Both the position numbers and the translations under genes were made by a program. The notes under the pieces are model-generated. The model searched no databases. It saw nothing but the letters and a program-made list of their open reading frames with translations, and had not been told where the DNA came from. A stretch of 34,972 nt of DNA from a virus, in the IMG/VR virus record IMGVR_UViG_3300036785_000387, positions 1-34,972 of that record. One strand, given 5' to 3'. Below are positions 1 through 6,527 of this stretch, piece after piece; within the stretch, counting starts at the first letter, position 1, and each line of letters opens with the position of its first letter.

Positions 1-25
1 TCGTGCCGGCAAACCTGTATTCACT
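1..25. repeat. Direct repeat, left copy (other copy at 957-981)
   Basis: These 25 bases are identical to 957-981 and probably continue beyond the left window edge. At 957-981 the repeat sits just upstream, on the minus strand, of a leader hairpin unit. Here it covers the stop codon (21-23) of the minus-strand gene 21-224. The same sequence therefore lies at two cassette boundaries, and another leader and small gene may lie further left. Confidence 0.85.
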
Positions 26-224
26 TGATAAATCCGAGCGTGTGCAAGGTTGTGATCGTGCTCGCGATGACGCCAGCCAAGCCAAGTACGACCACGACAA
101 TGCCGGTAAACATCGCCATCAAAGAAGGCTTGGAATCGACCTTGGCTTCGAGCCGTACGATGTCGTGGCGCAGCCCTACAATGTCGTTGTGCAAACTTTC
201 GAGCGTGACGCTGCTGTTTGACAT
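21..224 (-). CDS. Small coiled-coil plus single-helix membrane protein (XhlA-like)
   Basis: The product has 67 residues. Residues 1-35 are polar and heptad-like (LESLHNDIVGLRHDIVRLEAKVD), consistent with a coiled coil. Residues 37-58 form one hydrophobic helix (FTGIVVVVLGLAGVIAS), followed by a short tail. This layout is that of hemolysin XhlA-type and other small phage membrane proteins, but no family-specific residue proves it. The ATG is preceded by GGAG about 11 nt upstream, inside leader copy D (228-287). It is the last gene seen in a minus-strand array of small membrane proteins, so an envelope role such as exclusion, immunity or lysis accessory is an inference. Confidence 0.65.
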   Translation of the reverse strand: MSNSSVTLESLHNDIVGLRHDIVRLEAKVDSKPSLMAMFTGIVVVVLGLAGVIASTITTLHTLGFIK

Positions 225-227
225 TTG

Positions 228-287
228 GTTGTGACTCCATTTTCAGATGACCCGCTGCAAGCGCGGGAGCGTTCGTCATGAACACTG
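228..287 (-). promoter_or_regulatory. Structured leader repeat, copy D
   Basis: Read on the minus strand this is a two-hairpin leader ending in a ribosome binding site. Hairpin 1 pairs 285-280 with 274-269 around a 5-nt loop, with one U-G wobble on the minus strand. Hairpin 2 is CCCGC/GCGGG (267-263 with 255-251) around a GCTTGCA loop. It is followed by TCATCTGAAAATGGAGTCAC and then the ATG of gene 21-224. The same layout recurs at copies A and B with different but compensated stem bases. Confidence 0.75.
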
Positions 288-342
288 CAAGGCCGGTCGC
301 GGTGGAGTTGCGGCCGACAATGCGCTGCTCATCTTGTCAGGT

Positions 343-705
343 TTAGGTTTCAGTTTGGCCGAAGCGTCCGAGAGGCGCGGGGCCGGCCGCGGGGTTAGCC
401 TCCTGACGTCTCTCTTTCGACCAGCGGGAGGTGTACTTTACCTCTGGCCTTGGTTCCACGTCAGAGGTGCACGCCCACACCATGGCGACGATCCATCCGA
501 GCACTGTCCATCCGAGCAGCAAGTTGAGGATGCCAATGGCGAGACGATTGCGGTGGTGCCGGCTCGATGCCACGATGGCGGGCAGGAAGTAGACTGCGGC
601 GAGGATCAGCAGGAAGCCGATGCCTCCCTCTGGGCTCCCCGACGTCGTGGCCAGCGCAGGGGAAATGGTCGCGACGGTGGTAGTAAGTGCGAGTAGTGTT
701 TTCAT
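343..705 (-). CDS. Superinfection immunity-like membrane protein
   Basis: The product has 120 residues from the ATG at 705. It begins with a signal peptide-like segment (MKTLLALTTTVATISPALA). A hydrophobic segment (GGIGFLLILAAVYFLPAIVA) follows, then a charged RHHRNR stretch, then a second hydrophobic segment containing LLLGWTVLGWIVAMVWA. The RHRN...NLLLGWT.LGW..A..WA pattern is typical of the Imm superinfection-immunity family, which in T4 blocks DNA entry of a second phage at the inner membrane. The polar C-terminal 35 residues are not informative. GGAG lies 9-12 nt before the ATG, in degenerate leader copy C. An in-frame ATG at 768, just after full leader copy B, would add 21 residues (MSYIDFLLGRKQ...) and cannot be excluded. 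Confidence 0.65.
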   Translation of the reverse strand: MKTLLALTTTVATISPALATTSGSPEGGIGFLLILAAVYFLPAIVASSRHHRNRLAIGILNLLLGWTVLGWIVAMVWACTSDVEPRPEVKYTSRWSKERRQEANPAAGPAPLGRFGQTET

Positions 706-740
706 TGTAGTAACTCCATTTTGGATGATCCGCTGTTTCC
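706..740 (-). promoter_or_regulatory. Structured leader repeat, degenerate copy C
   Basis: Only the 3' part of the leader repeat is preserved: GGATCATCCAAAATGGAGTTACTACA then ATG on the minus strand, split here as GGATCATCC, AAAATGGAG and TTACTACA. The GGAG ribosome binding site and its spacing are kept. The hairpins are lost or reduced. Confidence 0.55.
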
Positions 741-768
741 GTCCTAACAAGAAGTCGATGTAGCTCAT

Positions 769-828
769 TGTGTGGCTCCATTTTCAGATGACCGCGTTGC
801 AAGCGCGGCGTGTTCGGTATGAACACGG
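769..828 (-). promoter_or_regulatory. Structured leader repeat, copy B
   Basis: On the minus strand, hairpin 1 is GTGTTC (826-821), a 5-nt loop, and GAACAC (815-810). Hairpin 2 is CCGCG (808-804), loop CTTGCAA, and CGCGG (796-792). Then come TCATCTGAAAATGGAGCCAC and an ATG at 768. The hairpin bases also encode the C-terminus of micro-gene 784-882, whose TGA stop (784-786) lies inside the conserved CTGAAAATGGAG block, so translation of the upstream frame runs through the structure. Confidence 0.75.
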
Positions 829-882
829 AAAAGGCAGCATGGCGAGAATTCCCGCCAGCCAAAGAATAGCAAGTAGCTCCAT
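784..882 (-). CDS. 32-residue hydrophobic micro-protein
   Basis: The ATG at 882 follows leader copy A with GGAG about 9 nt upstream. It encodes a single hydrophobic helix (MELLAILWLAGILAMLPF) followed by a short Arg/Cys tail (CSYRTRRACNAVI). The last 14 residues are encoded by leader copy B, so the tail may be a by-product of the repeat rather than selected protein sequence. It is far below the size usually called, but it has the same start context as its neighbours. A small membrane peptide is plausible; no function is assigned. Confidence 0.45.
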   Translation of the reverse strand: MELLAILWLAGILAMLPFPCSYRTRRACNAVI

Positions 883-981
883 TGTAGTGACTCCATTTTC
901 AGAGACCCCGATGCAAGCGGGGCGTGTTCGATGAACACGGGAGAGCCGGCGCGTTGTCGTGCCGGCAAACCTGTATTCACT
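883..981 (-). promoter_or_regulatory. Structured leader repeat, copy A with extra upstream hairpin
   Basis: This is the most complete copy. From upstream on the minus strand it has the 25-nt direct repeat (981-957); a GCCGGC/GCCGGC hairpin with 10-nt loop (966-961 with 950-945); GTGTTC/GAACAC (938-933 with 929-924); CCCCG/CGGGG around CTTGCAT (922-918 with 910-906); then CTGAAAATGGAGTCACTACA before the ATG at 882. Hairpin 2 stems in copies A, B and D are CCCCG, CCGCG and CCCGC, each with the matching partner, while the CTTGCA loop is constant. Confidence 0.75.
957..981. repeat. Direct repeat, right copy (identical to 1-25)
   Basis: The 25-base identity to the left window edge ends at base 981 (next base A here, T at 26). 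It includes GCCGGC, which forms the distal arm of a hairpin with 945-950. No gene ends here in a convincing frame, unlike the copy at 1-25. Confidence 0.85.
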
Positions 982-1186
982 ATATTTTCTCTTCTTAACC
1001 ACTCGCCCCTAATATCAGGGCCTCGCCTTGGGCTTATTCCTAGTTCCTGTCTGGCTTCTCTTACAACACACATATAGGCCACCACGGCCTAGGGCGCAAG
1101 TGTAAATCGAATAAATCGGATATTGGGAAAACCATTGAAAATCAATGGTTTACGCGGAAACGAGCCGCCCCCAATGACACGAAACC
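982..1186. other. Intergenic turn between divergent blocks; contains a palindrome
   Basis: The minus-strand small-gene array and the plus-strand late operon diverge from here, so promoters for both are expected, but I could not find a convincing -35/-10 pair. The clear structure is an inverted repeat at 1129-1151: AAACCATTGA, a 3-nt spacer, and TCAATGGTTT. It is perfect over 10 bp and has no T-tract, so an operator or other protein site is more likely than a terminator. Short frames at 1085-980 on the minus strand look like chance. Confidence 0.5.
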
Positions 1187-2305
1187 GTGAATTTAGAAAA
1201 ACAGCGCGCCGGAAATGGAAGGCATAACCGAGCCATTAACCAGATCGCAAAACTGCCGGTAGAAATGCCGCTTGTGCGGCCCAATCTTGATCCCGCGAAG
1301 TCGATCGCGCGCGCCGCCGTCGCAACCGGATTGGCGCGAATCGACCGCTCGATGGGCGCAACCGAGCACGCGCATCGGCTCTGGCCATTCGATCACACGG
1401 CGGCGCTCCTCACGCGCGCGGCCACTACGCCGCTGACGATTGCCAACACGGGACTGATCGAGGTCGCAACCGCGGTATTGCCCGCGCTTGTTCCGATTTC
1501 TGCCGCCGCGCAAGTCTTTGCGGCCGGGCTCAGCCTGGCCTGGGACGGTGCGGGAGCGATAACCATTCCAAACGTTACGCCGCCTAATACTGGGGTAAGT
1601 GCTTTCGTCGGTGAGGGGTCACCGAAACCTGTGGTCATGGGCGCGACCACGGGCGCGCGCCTCGATCCTCACAAAATCGCGCCGATCGCCGTGATTAGCT
1701 CGGAGCTGTTCTCGCAAGCATCGATCGAAACCATCATGCAACGCATGCTCGCAGAAGTCGCCGCGGTCTCGCTCGATACTGCGCTGTTTTCCAACGCCCC
1801 CGCCGACGCCACGCGGCCGGCCGGATTGCTGAATGGCATCACGCCGATAACTGCAGACCCGGGGACCGGCAGCAAGACCGACGCAATGGTTGCCGATATT
1901 CTTGCGCTTGGCAAAGCGGTTGCGCCGGTCGCTGGCGGCACCAATGTCATCTTTGTCGCCAGCATAGGACAGGCCCTCGCGTTGCAGCTTCGTACGTATG
2001 GCAATTTCAGACCTTCGGTTATCACGAGTTCGGTGCTGGCCAACGGGACCGTTATCGCACTCGCGGTCAATGCCTTGGTTTCGATCTTCGGCGTACCGAC
2101 GTTCGAAACCTCGACGCAAGCGACGGTACATATGGAAGGCACAACGCCGCTGCAAATCGGCACGCCGGGGAGTCCGCCGACCGTGGCGGCGCCGACCCAA
2201 TCGTTGTTTCAGAGCGCCAATATTGGCATCAAATTGAACCAGCCCGTGACTTGGGCATTGCGCTCGCCAACGGCCGTCGCGGTTATCAACGGTACGGCGT
2301 GGTAG
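1187..2305 (+). CDS. HK97-fold major capsid protein paralogue (stand-alone)
   Basis: The product has 372 residues from GTG 1187, or 346 from ATG 1265; neither has a good ribosome binding site, so the start is uncertain. The protein aligns with the capsid part of the 2422-4743 fusion along its whole mature length. Shared blocks include RAAT.P, FVGEG.P.PV, AVIS, RP.GLLNG.TP.T, and a near-identical C-terminal block TPLQIGTPG.PPTVAAP.QSL. It lacks the protease and the coiled-coil scaffold (delta) region, so it resembles a mature subunit without a cleavable N-terminus. It could be a second capsid subunit, a vertex or minor form, or a decaying duplicate. RNA element E1 follows its stop directly. 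Confidence 0.8.
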   Translation: MNLEKQRAGNGRHNRAINQIAKLPVEMPLVRPNLDPAKSIARAAVATGLARIDRSMGATEHAHRLWPFDHTAALLTRAATTPLTIANTGLIEVATAVLPALVPISAAAQVFAAGLSLAWDGAGAITIPNVTPPNTGVSAFVGEGSPKPVVMGATTGARLDPHKIAPIAVISSELFSQASIETIMQRMLAEVAAVSLDTALFSNAPADATRPAGLLNGITPITADPGTGSKTDAMVADILALGKAVAPVAGGTNVIFVASIGQALALQLRTYGNFRPSVITSSVLANGTVIALAVNALVSIFGVPTFETSTQATVHMEGTTPLQIGTPGSPPTVAAPTQSLFQSANIGIKLNQPVTWALRSPTAVAVINGTAW

Positions 2306-2310
2306 GAGGC

Positions 2311-2381
2311 GGCCCCGGACATGGGATCAATGGGTGACAGATATTTGCTGGTCCGGGGCCTGATCGCGGCTCGCACCGCGA
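2311..2381 (+). ncRNA. Repeated structured element E1
   Basis: Stem GGCCCCGGAC (2311-2320) pairs perfectly with GTCCGGGGCC (2351-2360) and closes a 30-nt loop. TGGGTGACA occupies loop positions 11-19 (2331-2339), and a short inner ATC/GAT helix can flank it. A second hairpin follows at once: TCGCGG (2364-2369) with CCGCGA (2376-2381). No T-tract follows, so it is not an ordinary terminator. Three more copies lie at 8206, 17649 and 21393. Confidence 0.75.
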
Positions 2382-2421
2382 CGCCAACACATTAGAGCAA
2401 AATTCGCTCGGAGGCAAAGCC

Positions 2422-4743
2422 ATGCCGATGAAACCGCATAAGGGCGAGTCACAGTCCGATTTCATGAGCCGCTGCGTTCCGGACATGATAGGCACCGGCA
2501 AAGACAAACGGCCACAAGAGCAAGCGGTCGCGATCTGTCTCGATATCTTTCGGAACAAGGACAAGAAAACAATAAAGCAGATTGATCCGCCGGACGACGA
2601 CGAATCGCACGAAGACTTCCTCGATCGCTGCATGGACCAATTGAGCGACGATGATCCCGAAACGAGCGACGATGATGCGCAAGAGGCATGTCAGGTGATG
2701 TGGGAAGATCGCAGCGCGAAAAAGATCGTGCACAAGACGCATGCGGCGCCCGTAGAGGGCCGCGCATTTATCTTATCAGATGAGACTCCGGATCGCCTTG
2801 GCGACGTTATCAGCACGGAGGGGTGGCAGGTCGAGGCGTTCCGAAAAAACCCTATAGCTTTATTTGGGCATCGATCAGATTTTCCGATCGGCAGGTGGCA
2901 CGACGTTCGCGTCGAGAACAAAGCCTTGCGCGGTGAATTAGAGCTGGCAGCCGAAGGAGTTTCCGCGCGCATCGACGAGATCAGAAAGCTTGTTGACGCC
3001 GGCATTCTGAAAGCGGTCAGTGTCGGCTTTCGACCGAGCAAATCTGAACCACTCAACGCGGCAGATACATCGTCCTTTGCGCCGCAGCGCTATCTGCAAC
3101 AGGAGTTGGTCGAGTGCTCTCTCGTGTCAGTTCCCGCCAATCCAAATGCGCTGGCCGTGGCCAAGTCGCTTCACGTCTCTCCCGCAACGCTAGATATCGT
3201 CTTTGCCGAGCATGGCACTAAAGACGATCCGCGGCGTCGCGGTTTCACCGGCGAGCAGGCCGTTCATCGTCAGAAGCTACACAACAAGGAAAGGACTGGC
3301 GCCATGTCTACGCTCAGTCAACGTATTGCGGAAGTTCAGACCCGCGTTATTGATCTGAAAGACAAGCTCGAAGAACATCTCGGATCCTTGGACAATACCG
3401 ACGTCACCGATGCCGAGATGGAAACTACCAACGACCTGACCACGAAATTGGCGCAGGTCAACAAGCAGCTTGCGTCTTATCAGGAGGCCGAGCGTCAGAT
3501 TGTCGGCAGCGTCAATGGCGGAGGTGGCGGCGCACGGCAGCTTGCGGTTCGCACCGTCGAGCCACCGCGACAGGCGCCGGCGAGCAACGGCAACGGCGAC
3601 GGAGCGCAAGCACGGGCGCCCCTGTTTGCCACCGCGGCAAGCCCTGAGCCAAAGCCGCTTGATCTCATGGTGCGTGCCGGCGTCGTGATGCTGCGGGCGA
3701 AAGTCTTCCAGCGCACGCCAGAGGACGAATGCCGCCGCAGTTACGGCGACCATGAGCCCACGATGCGCACGGTCGAATGGATGATTCGGGCGGCGACCGC
3801 ACCGGCGATGACCAACGTCGTCGGATGGGCTGCCGAGCTGGTCACGCAGATGCAGGGTCCCTACATGGACCTGCTCTATCCGAAGTCGGTCTATCCGCGG
3901 CTCGCGGCTATGGGGATGTCGCTCGACTTCGGCCGGAATGGACGCATCGTCATTCCGACCAGAACGGCGGCGCCGACCATCGCCGGATCGTTTGTTGGAG
4001 AAGGCCAGCCGATCCCCGTGAGGCAAGGGCACTTCACGTCCGTCACGTTGACTCCAAAAAAGTTGGCCGTGATTTCAAGTTATACCAAAGAAATGGAGGA
4101 CTTCAGTACGCCTGCCATCGAGGCGCTGCTGCGTGACGCGATTCAGAACGATACGGCGATCTCTTTGGACAGCGTTCTGTTAGATGCCAATCCGGCGACC
4201 ACGGTACGGCCGCCCGGATTGCTCAATGGCGTGACCCCGCTCACTGCGACGGCTGCCGGCGGTTTCACCGCGATCATCGGTGATATCAAGCAAATGACGA
4301 ATGCCCTGCTCACGCCGACGCGAGGTAATGTTCGCAATCCGGTCTGGTTGTTGAATCCGATTCAGGTCAACTCGCTGAAGCTCACGGTTGCGCCGAACAC
4401 CGGTGATTTCATCTTCGCGGAACAAATGGCCGCGGGAGGACTCAACGGTTTCCCGGTGATCGATTCCGGCACCGTGCCGCCCGGAAGCATGACCTTGTTG
4501 GACGCTGCGGACTTCGTGGCAGTGGGAGCGGAAGCGCCAAGATTTGAACTTTCAGATCAGGCCACCCTACATTTCGAAGACACCACGCCTCTACAAATCG
4601 GCACTCCTGGAACGCCTCCAACCGTTGCCGCGCCCGCGCAATCGCTCTGGCAAACTGATAGTCTCGCACTACGGCTTGTGATGAGATTGAATTGGTATAT
4701 CAGAAGGCCGGTCGTTGCAAATATCGCAGCCGTGACGTGGTAA
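2422..4743 (+). CDS. Prohead protease - scaffold - major capsid protein fusion
   Basis: The product has 773 residues; GGAGG precedes the ATG. Residues about 1-95 hold two copies of an ES..DF..RC...(E)QA...C module common at the N-terminus of phage head proteins. Residues about 110-260 are a Peptidase_S78 prohead protease, with His150 in FGHR and Ser233 in VECSLVSVPAN. Residues 295-365 are heptad-rich and charged, as in an HK97 delta scaffold. Residues about 410-773 are the HK97-fold capsid. The protease would cut the scaffold during maturation. In most HK97-like phages protease and capsid are separate genes. A strong internal ribosome binding site before Met295 suggests that both a fusion and a free capsid are made. 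The capsid half is paralogous to 1187-2305. Confidence 0.9.
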   Translation: MPMKPHKGESQSDFMSRCVPDMIGTGKDKRPQEQAVAICLDIFRNKDKKTIKQIDPPDDDESHEDFLDRCMDQLSDDDPETSDDDAQEACQVMWEDRSAKKIVHKTHAAPVEGRAFILSDETPDRLGDVISTEGWQVEAFRKNPIALFGHRSDFPIGRWHDVRVENKALRGELELAAEGVSARIDEIRKLVDAGILKAVSVGFRPSKSEPLNAADTSSFAPQRYLQQELVECSLVSVPANPNALAVAKSLHVSPATLDIVFAEHGTKDDPRRRGFTGEQAVHRQKLHNKERTGAMSTLSQRIAEVQTRVIDLKDKLEEHLGSLDNTDVTDAEMETTNDLTTKLAQVNKQLASYQEAERQIVGSVNGGGGGARQLAVRTVEPPRQAPASNGNGDGAQARAPLFATAASPEPKPLDLMVRAGVVMLRAKVFQRTPEDECRRSYGDHEPTMRTVEWMIRAATAPAMTNVVGWAAELVTQMQGPYMDLLYPKSVYPRLAAMGMSLDFGRNGRIVIPTRTAAPTIAGSFVGEGQPIPVRQGHFTSVTLTPKKLAVISSYTKEMEDFSTPAIEALLRDAIQNDTAISLDSVLLDANPATTVRPPGLLNGVTPLTATAAGGFTAIIGDIKQMTNALLTPTRGNVRNPVWLLNPIQVNSLKLTVAPNTGDFIFAEQMAAGGLNGFPVIDSGTVPPGSMTLLDAADFVAVGAEAPRFELSDQATLHFEDTTPLQIGTPGTPPTVAAPAQSLWQTDSLALRLVMRLNWYIRRPVVANIAAVTW
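3286..3306 (+). promoter_or_regulatory. Internal ribosome binding site and start for free capsid protein
   Basis: AAGGAAAGGA (3286-3295) lies 8 nt before the in-frame ATG at 3304, exactly at the junction between protease and scaffold. Initiation here would give a 479-residue scaffold-capsid protein (3304-4743), the size of a normal HK97-type capsid precursor. It would let many capsid copies be made per protease, as virion assembly needs. Confidence 0.6.
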
Positions 4744-4778
4744 ATTAGATCGTCAACCACAAGGAAAGGAAACTAAAA

Positions 4779-5033
4779 ATGCCAGAAGAAAAAGCAGGGC
4801 CGCCGCAAGCGGCCTCGAAGCCGACGCCCACGCAGGATGAAAACGACTCTGCGGCGATGGGTGATCACGTCATGCAGAAGGAACCGGACGGAAGTCCGGA
4901 AGAAGAATCGCCGGTGGTGCAGCAACAAAAGGCTGCTGAGGCCCGGAAGAAGAAAAGCATGGAGGCGAAATCTGGCCAGCCGGGTTATCAGACTCGCACG
5001 GTCCAACCCAAGCCGGCGACACCGTCGGCGTAA
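4779..5033 (+). CDS. Small acidic protein sharing a 26-residue motif with the Ig-like protein
   Basis: The product has 84 residues and is hydrophilic, Pro/Glu/Gln/Lys-rich and without hydrophobic segments; probably disordered. A clear AAGGAAAGGA precedes the ATG. Residues 15-40 (PTPTQDEND, AAMG, K34, DGSP) match residues 5-30 of the 7770-8159 protein without gaps. It lies between the capsid and portal genes and is followed by a terminator, so a capsid-associated or assembly role is likely, but no family is recognised. Confidence 0.75.
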   Translation: MPEEKAGPPQAASKPTPTQDENDSAAMGDHVMQKEPDGSPEEESPVVQQQKAAEARKKKSMEAKSGQPGYQTRTVQPKPATPSA

Positions 5034-5048
5034 CAGACTCCCTGCCTT

Positions 5049-5087
5049 GGGGTCTTCAGTTGTGAAAGATCGAAGACCCCTCTTTTT
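5049..5087 (+). terminator. Rho-independent terminator after the capsid genes
   Basis: GGGGTCTTC (5049-5057) pairs perfectly with GAAGACCCC (5072-5080) around a 14-nt loop and is followed by TCTTTTT (5081-5087). It separates the capsid genes from the portal and downstream operon. Partial read-through or a separate promoter is needed for the portal, which starts 21 nt later. Confidence 0.85.
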
Positions 5088-5108
5088 CAAAAAGAGCAAC
5101 GCGAGCCG

Positions 5109-6527
5109 ATGAATCCGAACGGTCTTGTGGCACGCGTTCTCGCGCCGATCTTGCGCGCCGTCGAGGGCGCGTATCGACCCGGGCCTTATCCTATGCCGGT
5201 CAGCGGCGGCTGGCTGTCGGCCGAAGCCGGGGCGCTCAGAAACTGGTGGCAGTGCGGTTATGACCTGATTGGCGGTGAGCGCTCTGCCGTTGTTGAAGCC
5301 TGTATCAGCGCCTACGCACAGACAATAGCGCAATGTCCTGGCGACCATTGGCGATCAAACAACAAAGGCGGCAAGACACGCGTCACAAATTCGGCTGTCT
5401 CGCGCATCTTGCGCAAGCCGAACGCATATCAAACGATCAGCGATTTTCTGCTAGGTCTCACGGACTCATTGTTTCGCGAGGGCAACGCCTACGCAGTGGC
5501 CTTGCGCAATGATCGTTATGAAGTTTCAGAACTGCATCTGATGAACCCGCGCCAGAGCAGGCCGCAGCTCGCGGTGACCGGCGATATCTTCTATACATTG
5601 GGCGGCAACGACGTCATCGCGCAGACGCTCGGCAATCAGCAAATCATCGTGCCGCAGCGTGATGTACTACATGTTCGATTGAGAACAGATTACCGCGTAC
5701 CGCGACCGCTGATCGGGGAAACGCCGCTGATGGCGGCGATGGCCGACGTCATCGCCACGGATGCGATATTGCAGCAGCAGATCGCCTTCTATCAAAATCA
5801 AGCGCGGCCCAGCGCCGTGTTGATGACCGATCGACAGCTCGACAAGCCGGATGTTGATTATTTGCGCGACCGATGGAACGAGCAAACGCGTGGAATAAAT
5901 CAGGGTGGGACACCAATTCTTACTGCTGGACTGAAATTGCAGCCATGGGCAGCCGCGGCCGGGCAGGATAGCAAGGTTGCCGAAATTGCCAAGATCTCCG
6001 ATCAACGCATTGCGCTCGCCTTTCGTATCCCGTTGCAGATCCTTGGCATCGGCGGCGCGACATACTCGTCGGTCGAATTGTTGATGCAGAGTTGGATTTC
6101 GCTTGGCCTTGGATTTGCTCTCAACCACGTCGAGGAAGCGTTCGGGCTCTTATACGATCTGAAAGGACAACCGGAGGACTTCATAGAATTCGACACCGAC
6201 GCATTGCTGCGATCGGCTCTGAAGGATCGCATCGATGCGCTGGTGAAGGGAGTTCAAGGCGGAATTTACGCACCTAATGAGGCGAGAGCGATCGAGGGAT
6301 ATGACGCCGTGCCTTTCGGCGACAGTCCTCGCGTTCAGCAGCAGGTCGTTCCTTTAGAGTTTGCCGGGAAGGTCCCTCCCGCTCCCGCACCAGCAGCACC
6401 GCCGTCAGCACCGCCAACACCGGCGCCCGCGCCAGCCGCGACTGCGAAAGATCATCATGCAAACAAACGGCAAGTCACTCGACTCCTCGACTCCGCAGCC
6501 CGAGCCAGACGGCGATTTGTTGCTTGA
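5109..6527 (+). CDS. HK97-family portal protein
   Basis: The product has 472 residues, normal for the Phage_portal family. The portal forms the dodecameric ring at one capsid vertex through which DNA passes. Recognisable blocks are the N-terminal helical region, ISAYAQTIAQCP, the RILRKPNAYQT.SDFL segment, LFREGNAYAVALRN, a central TPLMAAMADVIATDAILQQQIAFYQNQARPSAVL stretch (clip/stem region), and RIALAFRIPLQILGI. The C-terminus is a Pro/Ala-rich tail. The start has only a weak AGAG upstream. It follows a terminator, and its last 71 nt overlap the start of the collagen-like gene in another frame. Here the portal comes after the capsid genes, the reverse of the usual portal-protease-capsid order. 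Confidence 0.92.
   Translation: MNPNGLVARVLAPILRAVEGAYRPGPYPMPVSGGWLSAEAGALRNWWQCGYDLIGGERSAVVEACISAYAQTIAQCPGDHWRSNNKGGKTRVTNSAVSRILRKPNAYQTISDFLLGLTDSLFREGNAYAVALRNDRYEVSELHLMNPRQSRPQLAVTGDIFYTLGGNDVIAQTLGNQQIIVPQRDVLHVRLRTDYRVPRPLIGETPLMAAMADVIATDAILQQQIAFYQNQARPSAVLMTDRQLDKPDVDYLRDRWNEQTRGINQGGTPILTAGLKLQPWAAAAGQDSKVAEIAKISDQRIALAFRIPLQILGIGGATYSSVELLMQSWISLGLGFALNHVEEAFGLLYDLKGQPEDFIEFDTDALLRSALKDRIDALVKGVQGGIYAPNEARAIEGYDAVPFGDSPRVQQQVVPLEFAGKVPPAPAPAAPPSAPPTPAPAPAATAKDHHANKRQVTRLLDSAARARRRFVA

Noticed and set aside
461-862. Alternative minus-strand frame of 133 codons across the immunity-like gene
   Set aside because: It reads through three leader copies in a frame rich in Arg/His without domain features; the overlapping frame has clear membrane segments and ribosome binding sites.
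1-981. 25-nt direct repeat as phage attachment sites
   Set aside because: No integrase or tRNA is nearby, and the repeat is part of a gene-cassette boundary, so duplication of the leader unit explains it better.
3277-4032. 251-codon minus-strand frame opposite the capsid fusion
   Set aside because: Arg/His-rich antisense shadow of a conserved capsid gene; no start signal.
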